The notes under the pieces: generated by a model
The model's database searches: none
Seen by the model: the letters and a program-made list of their open reading frames with translations, nothing else
What the model was told of the DNA's origin: nothing
Shown: positions 45,528 to 54,513 of the stretch, piece by piece
Numbering within the stretch: the stretch's first letter is position 1
How the letters are laid out: each line of letters starts with the position of its first letter
Source: Aliarcobacter sp017996075
GTDB taxonomy: Bacteria; Campylobacterota; Campylobacteria; Campylobacterales; Arcobacteraceae
DNA length: 64,000 nucleotides
Reading direction: 5' to 3' (one strand)
NCBI RefSeq assembly: GCF_051062515.1
Contig: NZ_JAMXEK010000001.1
Position numbers and translations under genes: made by a program

Positions 45528-45555
45528 AAAGGGACTAGAATAATCTAGTCCCTTT
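45528..45555. terminator. Terminator of the OmpA-family gene
   Basis: AAAGGGACTAGA and TCTAGTCCCTTT form a perfect 12-bp stem around ATAA with A and T flanks, just past the OmpA-family stop. A smaller 9-bp hairpin (45558-45578) overlaps the stop codon itself. Confidence 0.85.
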
Positions 45556-45576
45556 ACAATTTAAGAAAATCTTAAA

Positions 45577-46596
45577 TTATTTAGTGATAACAGCTTGAAC
45601 TCTTCTGTTTTCAGCTCTACCTTCAGCAGTTTCGTTAGAAGCGATAGGTCTAGTTTTTCCATAACCAACAGCTTTTAATCTTGATTTTTCAACACCTAAA
45701 TCTGTTAAAGCTTTAACAGCAGAAGCTGCTCTTCTTTCAGAAAGTTTTTGATTATATGGAACACTTCCAACTGAATCAGTATGAGCTTCGATATTTGCTT
45801 TTAAGTTTTTATCTGTATTCATAACTTTTGCAAATTCAGCAATTCTTGAGTTGTAAGAGTCTTTAATATCTGCTTTAGCAGTATCAAAGTTAATATTTAA
45901 ATTAACTAAAGTCATACATCCAACAGTATCAACTTTTGAACCTCTCATTGTATCTGGACATTTGTCAAGTTCATCAATAACACCATCTCCATCGCTATCT
46001 TTTGGAGCAGCTTTTGCAGCTACAGGAGCAGGAGCAGCTACAGGAGCAACTTTTGCAGCTTTTTCACCAAATGGAATAGCTAAACCAAAGTTATATAATA
46101 GAGTACTGTCTCCGTTTTGTGCAGATATTAAATGTCTTAAATCAAATTTTAAAGCCATTGCATCTGTTAATTGATATTTTAAACCAACCCCATAGTTTCC
46201 AAATAGACCATCTTTTTGGTGTTTAGTTAATTCATTATCAAAAAACTCAACTCCAAGTCCTGCTAATGCGTATAAAGATAAATCAGTAGTTAAACCATAA
46301 TCTTTAACTAAGTTACCAAATACTCTAGTAATTGAAGTATCTTGATTTCTTACAGAATTTTTTCCATCAACATCTTGAACTGTTCTTAAAAAACCTAATT
46401 CAAATTGATCAATTAATGAATCTTCTGATTGATTAAAACCTAAAGCTAATCCAGCATTTGCATAGTTTCTTTCTAAACTATGATTACCTTCACCAAGAGC
46501 TCCACCGATTAATGGAGTGATTTCATATTTGTAGTCACTATTTGCAGCAAGTACTAAAGATGCACAAGCTAATGAAGATAGTAATATTTTTTTCAT
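45577..46596 (-). CDS. cadF: OmpA-family outer membrane protein (CadF-like)
   Basis: A 339-residue outer-membrane protein. The signal peptide is LLSSLACASLVLA (about 1-18). Residues about 20-178 form a beta-barrel with alternating hydrophobic residues. An Ala/Pro hinge (VAPVAAPAPVAAKAAPK) and a calcium-binding-like DSDGDGVIDELDKCPDT repeat follow. A C-terminal OmpA peptidoglycan-binding domain covers about 225-339 (EAHTDSVGSVPYNQKLSERR and NRRVQAVITK). The layout matches CadF, a fibronectin-binding adhesin of Campylobacter with homologues in Arcobacter; adhesion is inferred. The gene has strong translation features and its own terminator, as expected for an abundant protein. Confidence 0.88.
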   Translation of the reverse strand: MKKILLSSLACASLVLAANSDYKYEITPLIGGALGEGNHSLERNYANAGLALGFNQSEDSLIDQFELGFLRTVQDVDGKNSVRNQDTSITRVFGNLVKDYGLTTDLSLYALAGLGVEFFDNELTKHQKDGLFGNYGVGLKYQLTDAMALKFDLRHLISAQNGDSTLLYNFGLAIPFGEKAAKVAPVAAPAPVAAKAAPKDSDGDGVIDELDKCPDTMRGSKVDTVGCMTLVNLNINFDTAKADIKDSYNSRIAEFAKVMNTDKNLKANIEAHTDSVGSVPYNQKLSERRAASAVKALTDLGVEKSRLKAVGYGKTRPIASNETAEGRAENRRVQAVITK

Positions 46597-46629
46597 TTAT
46601 TTTCCTTAATTTTAAATTACAATACGCGA

Positions 46630-46635
46630 ATTATA
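46630..46635 (-). promoter_or_regulatory. -10 box of the OmpA-family gene
   Basis: TTGATATAATTCGCG on the minus strand has an extended TGaTATAAT form. The start would fall near 46623, giving a leader of about 27 bases with AAGGAAAATAA before the ATG. Confidence 0.7.
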
Positions 46636-46668
46636 TCAATAATTTATTAATTTCTTATTAACTTTTGC

Positions 46669-47601
46669 TTAATTGTTAAAAATCGAATTTACTGATTCGT
46701 TATTATGTATTCTTCGTATGGCTTCACCTATAATTGTTGAAGCTGTTAGCACAGTTATTTTTTTTGCATTTTTTTTCGTTGGGATTGTATCTGAGATAAC
46801 TAATTCATCTAAAACACCATTTGCAACTCTATCATAAGCTGGCCCACTTAAAACTCCATGAGTACAACATGCCATAACACTGTTAGCTCCTTTTTCTTTT
46901 AAAACTTCAGCAGCTTTTACTAAAGTTCCAGCTGTATCAACCATATCATCTACTAAAATAACATCTTTACCTTTTACATCTCCAATTATGTTCATAACTT
47001 GAGACTCATTTGCTTTCTCTCTTTTTTTATCAACTATTACTAAATCATAACCTAATTTATCGGCATATTGTCTAGCACGTGCAACCCCTCCAATATCTGG
47101 ACTTGCAATAATTGGATTTTTTAAATTTTTACTTTTTATATAGTTTACAAATAAAATTGAACCAAATAAATTATCAGCAGGAATATTGAAAAATCCTTGA
47201 ATTTGAGCAGCATGTAAATCAATAGTTACAACTCTATTTATTCCAGCTTTTTCAAGTAAATCAGCTACAAGTTTTGCAGAAATTGGAACTCGTGGAGCCG
47301 CTTTTCTATCTTGCCTTGCATATCCATAGTAAGGAATTACAGCATTTATTGATTTTGCACTTGATCTTTTAAGTGCATCTACCATTATTAAAAGTTCCAT
47401 TAAATTGTCATTTGTAGGAGCGCAAGTTGGTTGAATAATATAAACATCTTGACCTCTTACACTTTGAGTTATTTGAACAGATATTTCACCATCACTAAAT
47501 TTGTTTAATTTAGCATCAGATACATTCATTCCTAAGTATTCACTGACTTTTTTTGCAAATTCAGGGTTTGCACTTCCACTAAAGAGTTTAAAAGTAGACA
47601 T
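46669..47601 (-). CDS. prs: Ribose-phosphate pyrophosphokinase
   Basis: Makes PRPP from ribose-5-phosphate and ATP for nucleotide, histidine and tryptophan synthesis. The 310-residue class I enzyme has the flexible-loop region YARQDRKAAPRVPISAK, the metal-site histidine in VVTIDLHAAQIQGFF, and the PRPP loop VILVDDMVDTAGTL near 214-227. The PRPP users apt, hisA/hisH and comF are elsewhere in the window. Confidence 0.97.
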   Translation of the reverse strand: MSTFKLFSGSANPEFAKKVSEYLGMNVSDAKLNKFSDGEISVQITQSVRGQDVYIIQPTCAPTNDNLMELLIMVDALKRSSAKSINAVIPYYGYARQDRKAAPRVPISAKLVADLLEKAGINRVVTIDLHAAQIQGFFNIPADNLFGSILFVNYIKSKNLKNPIIASPDIGGVARARQYADKLGYDLVIVDKKREKANESQVMNIIGDVKGKDVILVDDMVDTAGTLVKAAEVLKEKGANSVMACCTHGVLSGPAYDRVANGVLDELVISDTIPTKKNAKKITVLTASTIIGEAIRRIHNNESVNSIFNN

Positions 47602-47734
47602 AAAAATTCCTCTAATTTTGATTTTTTTATTTAAAATAGTATCAAAAATCTACTTAATAAAAATTTGTTAATTATTAATAAAAGATTAATAAAGTATTAA
47701 TAAAAAAAACTGTATTATTCCAAAATCTAAAAAT

Positions 47735-47753
47735 AATGATAACAAGTATCATT
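47735..47753. promoter_or_regulatory. 7-5-7 dyad upstream of the porin gene (possible Fur-type operator)
   Basis: AATGATA-ACAAG-TATCATT is a perfect inverted repeat, 26 bases before the porin ATG. The bases resemble part of the Fur box (GATAATGATAATCATTATC). A TATTAT box at 47713-47718 could place transcription start just upstream, so a protein bound here would block it. A wider partial dyad (AATCTAAA and TTTAGATT) surrounds it. Confidence 0.45.
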
Positions 47754-47778
47754 TAGATTATTAATTAAAGGAGTATTT

Positions 47779-48980
47779 ATGAAAAAATTAAGTTTAGTTG
47801 TTTCAACTATTATGTTATCAAGTACAATGTTTGCTGCTTCAGCTTTTGATAAAGAGATGGATGCGCCTTTAAAAAAAGAAAATATAGAAAAATCAACAGA
47901 TGCAAACTCTATTGATGAAGCTTTCAAAAATGGTAAAATTGAAGGAAGTGTAGGAGTATATGGATTAACTCAAGATAATAAAAATGAATCTATTAAAAGA
48001 GATTTTGCATTTGGTAATGGTAATTTAACTTTAGGATATAACACTGCTAGTTTTTATGGTTTTAGTTTAGGAACTCAAGTAAAAGGAAATATTAAACTTG
48101 GTGAAAAACATAAAGATGATAGAAAAAACGAAGGACCTTTTGAAAACAATGCTTTAATAACTCAAGCATATTTACAATACTCTTTAAATGAGATGTTATT
48201 AATTAAAGCAGGTAGATATGAAGGTGAATTAGAGTGGCTTACAGATTATCAACAAGGAGCTATTGCTGAGATTACAGCAATTCCTGATACTACTGTATCT
48301 TTAGCATTTTCAAATAGAAAAGCTGAATCAGGAATTGATACAAGTGAAGACTTTCATAAACCAAAAGATTTAAATAAAGGTATTTATGTAGTTGATATTA
48401 AAAATGAGAGTTTAGAGGGATTGGAAATAAATCCTACTACTACCAAATTCCAGATGTAGTAAAATTTTATGGTTTAAAAACTTCTTATAATTTAGAACAT
48501 TTTGGAGCTATTGCACAATATGCAAAGAGTAGCTTAACTAATGAATATAAAACTAATAATAGTTCAGAAAATGATGGTTATGTAGCACATTTTGAGTTAA
48601 ATGGTAATTTTGAAGATTTAACTTCAGCAGTTGGTTTAATAAAAACAAGTAAAAAAGGTGGAGCTGATATTATAACTTCTTATGGAGATAGTATTTCACC
48701 ATTTGAAGATGGGAATCAAGTATATACTTTAGATGCTAGAACTATTTATGGCTCTTTGGGTTATTCAATTTATGATTTTGACTTTGGTGCTTTGTATGGA
48801 ATTACAAGATATGATGCGTCAAGCTCTGGATTGAAAGAAAAAGAGTTAAATCTAAGTGCTGGATATAATTTCACAAAAAATTTAAATACAAATATTATGT
48901 ATGTAAATGTAGATGCTGACGAAGCAAATGGTGAGACAGATTATAATAAATATTTAGCTAGTGTTGAATATAAATTTTAG
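47779..48980 (+). pseudogene. Frameshifted outer-membrane porin (Opr family)
   Basis: A signal peptide (LVVSTIMLSSTMFAASA) and beta-barrel-like protein run from ATG 47779 to a stop at 48459 (226 aa). The same type of sequence continues in the next frame (PYYYQIPDVVKFYGLKTSYN and onward) to 48980, ending SVEYKF with the C-terminal aromatic residue typical of porins. The shift lies at about 48433-48435, where one base seems missing from the codon after AAT. Restored length is about 400 residues. No long homopolymer or slippery site is at the break, so it is either a true inactivation or a sequencing error. The family is close to the OprD-like porins of epsilonproteobacteria. Confidence 0.8.
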
Positions 48981-48983
48981 TTA

Positions 48984-49017
48984 AATAATTAAAAGTGGAT
49001 TTCCACTTTTAATTATT
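48984..49017. terminator. Bidirectional terminator between porin and mnmA
   Basis: AATTAAAAGTGGA pairs with TCCACTTTTAATT around a two-base centre; the stem extends to 16 bp with AT flanks and overlaps the mnmA stop. Confidence 0.85.
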
Positions 49018-50050
49018 TTGCACTTTTTATAAAAGCACTTCCAATAACTTTATTTCCATCATAAAATACAGCCAATTGTCCACTAGCAACTCCAAAAGCT
49101 GGCTCTTTTAATTTTATAATTGCTTTATCATCAATAATCTCAACATCACATAAAATTGTATTACTTCTATATCTTAATTTTACACCACATGAGAATTTTT
49201 TATCATCAATATATAGATTAAGCTCTTCTCCAACAACTTCATTAACTTCTAAAGCTGGTTTTTTACCAACAATAATAGTGTTATCTTTTGGATTTAATTT
49301 TAAAACAAAATGAGGTTCTTGAGCACCTTTAACTGTAAATCCTTTTCTTTTTCCAATTGTATAGTGAGCATAACCTTTATGCTTTCCTACTATATTTCCA
49401 TTTTTGTCTAAAACATCACCTTCAATATCTATATTTGCGTGTTTTTTTATAATATCAGTATAAACTGTCTCAACAAAACAGATCTCTTGTGATTCATTTT
49501 TTTCAGTTATCTTTTTATAAGTTACATCGAGGTTTGCACCTAGTCTTATGATATCCTCTTTTTTATAGTTACTTAGAGGAAACATCATAGAAGCAATAGA
49601 GTCTTTAGGAACTTGAGATAAAAAATAGCTTTGATCTTTTGATAAATCATCTGCAACATAGAAAAATTTACCATCAGTTTTTACATAGTGACCAGTTGCT
49701 AAGTATGAAGCTCCATGCTCTTTAGCAAAATCAAGCATTGCACCAAATTTTATATTTTTATTACATTTTACACATGGATTTGGAGTATTTCCATCTATGT
49801 AAGAGTTTACAAAATAGTCATAAACATCTTTTTTAAATTTTTTGGATAAATCTAAAATATGATATTTTATACCTAAAAATTTTGCAACCCCATCAATATA
49901 ACTTAAATTTGATTCGTGGTAACCATCAGTTCTATTATGAAGTTTTAGATAAACTCCTTCAACTTCATATCCATCTTTTTGTAAGATATAAGCTGTAACT
50001 GATGAGTCAATTCCTCCACTCATTCCAACCATTATTTTTTGTTTACTCAT
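49013..50050 (-). CDS. mnmA: tRNA-specific 2-thiouridylase MnmA, copy 1
   Basis: Thiolates U34 of tRNA-Lys, Glu and Gln. The 345-residue protein has the PP-loop GMSGGIDSSVTAY, the first catalytic cysteine in TPNPCVKCN and the second in SQEICFV, plus the KDQSYFL motif and the C-terminal beta-barrel. Both sulfur-handling cysteines are present, so it should be active. It lies directly downstream of a second mnmA (11-base gap) that is clearly not a recent copy. Confidence 0.93.
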   Translation of the reverse strand: MSKQKIMVGMSGGIDSSVTAYILQKDGYEVEGVYLKLHNRTDGYHESNLSYIDGVAKFLGIKYHILDLSKKFKKDVYDYFVNSYIDGNTPNPCVKCNKNIKFGAMLDFAKEHGASYLATGHYVKTDGKFFYVADDLSKDQSYFLSQVPKDSIASMMFPLSNYKKEDIIRLGANLDVTYKKITEKNESQEICFVETVYTDIIKKHANIDIEGDVLDKNGNIVGKHKGYAHYTIGKRKGFTVKGAQEPHFVLKLNPKDNTIIVGKKPALEVNEVVGEELNLYIDDKKFSCGVKLRYRSNTILCDVEIIDDKAIIKLKEPAFGVASGQLAVFYDGNKVIGSAFIKSAK

Positions 50051-50061
50051 CTTTTACCTTT

Positions 50062-51165
50062 TTATTTGTAAAAGCTTATAAAGCCACCACCAAGACAATA
50101 ATCACCTGAGTATAAAACAAGACTTTGCCCTAGAGTTACAGCTCTTTGAGGATTATCAAACTCTACTATTACTTTTTCAGCACTTGCCTCAACAACCGTA
50201 CAAGCTTGTTTTTGTTGTCTATATCTAACTTGTGCCATTAGTTTATCCCCAACTTTTGGTGCAACTTCTAGTACCCAGTGCATCTGTTTTGCTTCAACAG
50301 TTTTACTCATAAGTAGTGGATGATTTGTATCTTGAACAATTGTTAAGGTATTATTTACTACATCTTTAGAAGCTACAAACCAAGGTTTGTGCGTATTATT
50401 TTCATTTTCATTGCCTTTAAGTCCACCAAGACCAATACCTTTTCTCTGACCTAATGTATAACAAACAAGACCTTTGTGTTTTCCTAAAACTTTTCCATTT
50501 TCATCAATAATATCACCAGGTATTGCTTGTAAATGTTGAGTAATAAACTCATCAAATTTTTGATTTCCAATAAAACAAATTCCAGTACTATCCTTTTTAT
50601 CACTAACAGGAAGATTATGAGCTCTTGCTATCTCTCTAACCTCTTTTTTTGTTAAATCTCCAAGTGGAAACATAGCTTGAGATAATTGTTCACTTGATAA
50701 TGCATGTAAAAAATAGCTTTGATCTTTTGAGCTATCTTTTGGAGTATCAAGTACAAAATGGTCTTTATATTTTGCAATTTTTGCATAGTGACCAGTTGCA
50801 ATCATCTCTGCACCCATTTTTTTTGCTTCATTTAAAAATACATTAAATTTTATTTCACGATTACATAAAATATCTGGATTTGGTGTAAGACCTTGTTTTA
50901 AACCATCTAGGAAAACATCAAAAACTCTATCTCTGTACTCTTTTACGAAGTCCTTTCCAATAACTTCAATACCTATTAATGCACCAACTTTTTTTGCATC
51001 TTCAAACTCTATACGATTAGGACACTGGCTACCTTTTATTCCATACTCCCAGTTTCGCATAAACAATCCAACAACATCATATCCTTGTTGTTTTAATAAT
51101 AAGGCTGTAACAGATGAATCAACTCCACCTGACATTCCTACAACTATTTTTTTATTTTTATTCAT
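50062..51165 (-). CDS. mnmA: tRNA-specific 2-thiouridylase MnmA, copy 2 (gammaproteobacterial-like)
   Basis: A 367-residue MnmA with GMSGGVDSSVTALLL, TPNPDILCNREIKF, KDQSYFLHALS and KKDSTGICFIG, all very close in wording to the E. coli enzyme, as are YTLGQRKGIGLGG and the ending CLGGGFI. The first catalytic Cys is in DILCN and the second in GICFIG, so the enzyme looks active. Copy 1 next door has the different TPNPCVKCN form. This suggests copy 2 belongs to the other MnmA branch, possibly by transfer. Confidence 0.93.
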   Translation of the reverse strand: MNKNKKIVVGMSGGVDSSVTALLLKQQGYDVVGLFMRNWEYGIKGSQCPNRIEFEDAKKVGALIGIEVIGKDFVKEYRDRVFDVFLDGLKQGLTPNPDILCNREIKFNVFLNEAKKMGAEMIATGHYAKIAKYKDHFVLDTPKDSSKDQSYFLHALSSEQLSQAMFPLGDLTKKEVREIARAHNLPVSDKKDSTGICFIGNQKFDEFITQHLQAIPGDIIDENGKVLGKHKGLVCYTLGQRKGIGLGGLKGNENENNTHKPWFVASKDVVNNTLTIVQDTNHPLLMSKTVEAKQMHWVLEVAPKVGDKLMAQVRYRQQKQACTVVEASAEKVIVEFDNPQRAVTLGQSLVLYSGDYCLGGGFISFYK

Positions 51166-51187
51166 TTTTTTACCTTTAAAAAGTTTT

Positions 51188-51664
51188 TTATATATATTTT
51201 AAAGGAATAATCACAGATTCTCTATTTGCCCAATTTTTGTGAGGTATAATTAAATTTTTTGAGTTTATCTTTTTTTTATCAAAAAATATAATATCTATAT
51301 CTAAGGTTCTAGGCGCATCTTGAAAGGATCGCTTTCTTCCAAATTTTTTTTCATATCTTTGCATAGCTTGTAAAAACTCAAATGCACAAAGATCTGTTTG
51401 AAGACGAATTATACCATTTAAAAAATCACTTTGTTCTAAAAAACCAAAGGGAGGATTTTTTAAAAGAGGGGAAGTTTTAAGTAAAGTAAATCTTGAATCT
51501 TTTTTTAAACATAAGATTAATTTATCAAATATTTTTTTTGTATCTCCAATATTTCCCCCAACTCCAATAGTTACACTATATTTTTTGTTTGAACTAATAT
51601 TAAAAATTTTTGGAAAATTTGATGTATAAAAAAGTGTTAAATTAGGGGATAATTTTTTTTTCAA
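51188..51664 (-). CDS. folK: 2-amino-4-hydroxy-6-hydroxymethyldihydropteridine pyrophosphokinase
   Basis: Folate pathway kinase (HPPK). The 158-residue protein starts at TTG 51664 behind AGAGAGAAAT. About 30 N-terminal residues precede the family start VTIGVGGNIGDTKK. The signature KFGRKRSFQDAPRTLDIDII near 113-132 includes the two metal-binding aspartates (DIDII). It sits between the M24 peptidase and mnmA copy 2 in one minus-strand run. Confidence 0.93.
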   Translation of the reverse strand: MKKKLSPNLTLFYTSNFPKIFNISSNKKYSVTIGVGGNIGDTKKIFDKLILCLKKDSRFTLLKTSPLLKNPPFGFLEQSDFLNGIIRLQTDLCAFEFLQAMQRYEKKFGRKRSFQDAPRTLDIDIIFFDKKKINSKNLIIPHKNWANRESVIIPLKYI

Positions 51665-51682
51665 ATTTCTCTCTTTTTGTAT

Positions 51683-52708
51683 TTATAAAATTGCAGCTTT
51701 GCCATTTTTTATATAAACTGTATCTTCAATTCTTACACCAAACTCATTTGGAATATAAATTCCAGGTTCTACTGTAAATACCATATTATCTTCAATTATA
51801 AGCTCATTTTTACTATTTATATTTGGAAATTCATGAATATCAAGTCCAACACCATGCCCAGTGCTATGCACAAAATATTTTCCATAACCAGCTTGATAGA
51901 TAAAATCTCTAGCAATCTTATCAACATCACAAGCTTTCATTCCAGCTCTTGCCTCTTTTATGCATTTTTCTTGAGCTTTTAATACAATGTCATAAATTTT
52001 TTGATGCTTTTTATTTTTAAAAGTTTGCTTTCTTTCAAAATTAAAGTTATCAAAATTTGCAACACTAGTACAAGTTCTATCAGAACAATATCTTTTATAT
52101 TTAACTCCTGCATCAACTAAAATTAAATCATCTTTTTTTAATCTTTTGTTTGTAGGAAGTGCGTGAGGTTTTGCTGCATTTTCATTTATTGCAACAATTG
52201 GATTAAAAGAGGTTTCAAGCTCTCCTTTTTGACTCATAAATTTGTAAGCATTAAAATATAGCTCTTTTTCACTCTTTTTAAATCCACTATTTTTAATATA
52301 TTTTGCAAACTCTTTAAAGCCATCTTTTCCTAAAGATGATGCTTTTTTAAGAAATTTTATCTCATAATCACTTTTTATTAATCTTTTTGTTTTTGAAAAA
52401 TTTATCTCTTCAACAAACTCTATATCTAAATCTTTTACCATGTTTTTGTACTCAAAAAAAGTAAAATCATTTGGATCAAAAGTTATAGATTTGATACTAT
52501 TTTTTTTCAAAATCTCTTTAGCACTATCAATTAGATTAGCACTTTCAATAACTTCACAATTTTTTGCATACTCTTTTACTTCAATTGTATATCTAGCATC
52601 TGTAATAAAAAATTTCTCACTTCCTAAACTTAAAAAAATTACATTATCACAAGAAAAGTTACATTCATAATATATTGCATTCTCATTTTTTAAAATAAAG
52701 TTATCCAC
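51683..52708 (-). CDS. pepQ: M24-family aminopeptidase (Xaa-Pro type)
   Basis: A 341-residue pita-bread metallopeptidase. Metal ligands are two Asp in VDAGVKYKRYCSDRT, His in HSTGHGVGLDIHE, Glu in FTVEPGIYIP and Glu in GVRIEDTV. The N-terminal domain (about 1-110) is of the short prolidase/aminopeptidase P type. The start is GTG 52708 with AAGG nine bases upstream. The exact specificity (Xaa-Pro dipeptide or aminopeptidase P) is not fixed by sequence, so the symbol is tentative. Confidence 0.85.
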   Translation of the reverse strand: MDNFILKNENAIYYECNFSCDNVIFLSLGSEKFFITDARYTIEVKEYAKNCEVIESANLIDSAKEILKKNSIKSITFDPNDFTFFEYKNMVKDLDIEFVEEINFSKTKRLIKSDYEIKFLKKASSLGKDGFKEFAKYIKNSGFKKSEKELYFNAYKFMSQKGELETSFNPIVAINENAAKPHALPTNKRLKKDDLILVDAGVKYKRYCSDRTCTSVANFDNFNFERKQTFKNKKHQKIYDIVLKAQEKCIKEARAGMKACDVDKIARDFIYQAGYGKYFVHSTGHGVGLDIHEFPNINSKNELIIEDNMVFTVEPGIYIPNEFGVRIEDTVYIKNGKAAIL

Positions 52709-52748
52709 TAAGATTGCCTTTTTTTGGGTTTTTTAACAAAAATTTGAT

Positions 52749-52754
52749 TATAAT
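52749..52754 (+). promoter_or_regulatory. -10 box of aroQ
   Basis: TTTGATTATAATC holds a perfect TATAAT 32 bases before ATG 52786. It lies downstream of an earlier in-frame ATG at 52714, which therefore cannot be the start in this transcript. Confidence 0.65.
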
Positions 52755-52785
52755 CTTACCTAAATTTTATAAAAGGAATATAATA

Positions 52786-53283
52786 ATGAAAATAGCAGTA
52801 ATACAAGGACCAAACTTAAATATGTTAGGAGTTAGAGAGCAACATATTTACGGAGGAGTGACTTTAGAGCAAATTCATGCTCAACTTCAAAATGCAGCTG
52901 ATCAAAATGGAGTTGAAATTGAGTTTTTTCAATCAAATTTTGAAGGAGAAATAGTTGATAGAATTCAAGAGTGCTTAGGGACTGTTGATGGAATTATGAT
53001 AAATCCAGCTGCATATTCGCACACTTCAATAGCAATTAGAGATGCTTTAGCAGCTGTTAATATGCCTGTTGTTGAGGTTCATATTTCAAATATTTATAAA
53101 AGAGAAGAGTTTAGACAAAAATCTATTACAGCAGGTTCTAGTACAGGAGTAATTACTGGATTTGGTGGGTTTGGTTATCATTTGGGACTTATCTCTTTAA
53201 TTCAAATGTTAAATGAATTAAAAGCTTTAAATGATGCAAGAAATGCTCAAATACAAGCACAAACACAAGAAGAGAATAAATAA
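52786..53283 (+). CDS. aroQ: 3-dehydroquinate dehydratase, type II
   Basis: Shikimate pathway step removing water from 3-dehydroquinate. The 165-residue type II enzyme has QGPNLNMLGVREQHIYG (catalytic Arg and Tyr), EFFQSNFEGEIVDRIQ, MINPAAYSHTSIAIRDAL (His) and VEVHISNIYKREEFR. ATG 52786 is preceded by AAAAGGAATATAATA. A Gln/Ala/Asn-rich tail of about 20 residues follows the core (NAQIQAQTQEENK), a small oddity. Confidence 0.95.
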   Translation: MKIAVIQGPNLNMLGVREQHIYGGVTLEQIHAQLQNAADQNGVEIEFFQSNFEGEIVDRIQECLGTVDGIMINPAAYSHTSIAIRDALAAVNMPVVEVHISNIYKREEFRQKSITAGSSTGVITGFGGFGYHLGLISLIQMLNELKALNDARNAQIQAQTQEENK

Positions 53284-53289
53284 TCTTTT

Positions 53290-54513
53290 ATGAAAATATT
53301 AACTGCTTCTTATATCCTTACATTTGATGAAAACTTTACTATTTTAAAGGATGGTTGTATTGTTTTTGATGAAAAAATTATTGAGCTTGCAAGTTATGAT
53401 ATTACTATAAAAAAATATCCAAATATTGAAATTTTAAGTCTTGGAGAAAACTCTGTTTTAATGCCAGGACTTATAAACTCACATATTCATCTTGAATTTA
53501 GTGCAAATAAAACAACTTTAAAATATGGTAGTTTTTACTCTTGGTTAAATTCTGTTATAAGACATAGAGAAAAACTTATTGATAAAGCTAAAACATCTTT
53601 GATAACTCAAGAGCTAAAAAAACTTTTAAAAACAGGAACTACAACTATAGGTGCTATATCATCTTACTCTTTTGATTTAGAAGCTTGTTTAAAATCTCCA
53701 ATTAATACAATTTTTTTTTGTGAAGTAATTGGTTCAAAAGCAGATATGATTGATACTTTATTTACTGATTTTAAAGCAAGATTAAAAGATGCTCAAAAGC
53801 ATAATAGTAAAAATTTTAAAACAGGTATTGCAATACATTCACCATACTCTGTTCATCCATTTTTAGTTCGTGAAGTTTTAAATATTGCTAAAGATCAAAA
53901 TCTTCCAGTTACTTCTCATTTTTTAGAATCAAAAGATGAAAAAGATTGGTTAAATAAAGATGAGGGTAGTTTTTTAGATTTTTTCAAAAATTTTTTAAAT
54001 CAAGAGAAAGCAACAACAAAACCTTTGGAGTTTTTAAACCTTTTTAAGGGTGTAAAAAATCTATCTTTTACTCATTGTGTAGAAGCAAGTAATGAAGATT
54101 TTAGTAAGATAAAAGAGTTAAAAGCAACTATAAATCATTGTGTTAGTTCAAATAGATTTTTAAATAATAGTAGATTAAATCTAGAGAGTCTAGGAAATAT
54201 TCCTTTTAGCATAGGAACAGATGGTTTAAGTTCAAATAATTCATTAAGTATGTTTGATGAGCTAAGAGTTGCACTTTATACTCACTATGAAAGAAATATA
54301 ATAAAGTTTTCAAAAACTTTGTTAAATGCTGCAACTGTAAATGGAGCAAAAGCTTTAGGAGTTAAAAAAGGTAGCTTGGTAAAAGATTTTGATGCTGATA
54401 TTATAGGTTTTTGTTTACCTGATAAGATTGAAGAAGCTGAAGATATATATATGCAGATAATTTTGCATACAAAATATGTAGATAAAATTGTAATAGGAGG
54501 AGAGTTTGTTTGA
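53290..54513 (+). CDS. Aminofutalosine deaminase family amidohydrolase
   Basis: A 407-residue amidohydrolase-superfamily protein. Metal ligands are in LMPGLINSHIHLEF (His-x-His, about 58-71), HSPYSVHP, TSHFLES (His) and SIGTDGLSSNNSLSM (Asp). Epsilonproteobacterial members are named for deamination of 6-amino-6-deoxyfutalosine in the alternative (futalosine) menaquinone pathway. Whether this enzyme does so here depends on the nucleosidase present, which is not in the window. It lies six bases after aroQ, a gene of the chorismate route that feeds that pathway, and overlaps sppA by eight bases. Confidence 0.8.
   Translation: MKILTASYILTFDENFTILKDGCIVFDEKIIELASYDITIKKYPNIEILSLGENSVLMPGLINSHIHLEFSANKTTLKYGSFYSWLNSVIRHREKLIDKAKTSLITQELKKLLKTGTTTIGAISSYSFDLEACLKSPINTIFFCEVIGSKADMIDTLFTDFKARLKDAQKHNSKNFKTGIAIHSPYSVHPFLVREVLNIAKDQNLPVTSHFLESKDEKDWLNKDEGSFLDFFKNFLNQEKATTKPLEFLNLFKGVKNLSFTHCVEASNEDFSKIKELKATINHCVSSNRFLNNSRLNLESLGNIPFSIGTDGLSSNNSLSMFDELRVALYTHYERNIIKFSKTLLNAATVNGAKALGVKKGSLVKDFDADIIGFCLPDKIEEAEDIYMQIILHTKYVDKIVIGGEFV

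Noticed and set aside
48430..48460. Programmed frameshift in the porin gene
   Set aside because: No slippery heptamer or downstream pseudoknot is visible; the TAC triplet repeat cannot give a one-base shift by slippage.
48756..48980. A separate 74-residue gene
   Set aside because: It is in frame with the second half of the broken porin and only begins at an internal TTG; better read as part of the pseudogene.
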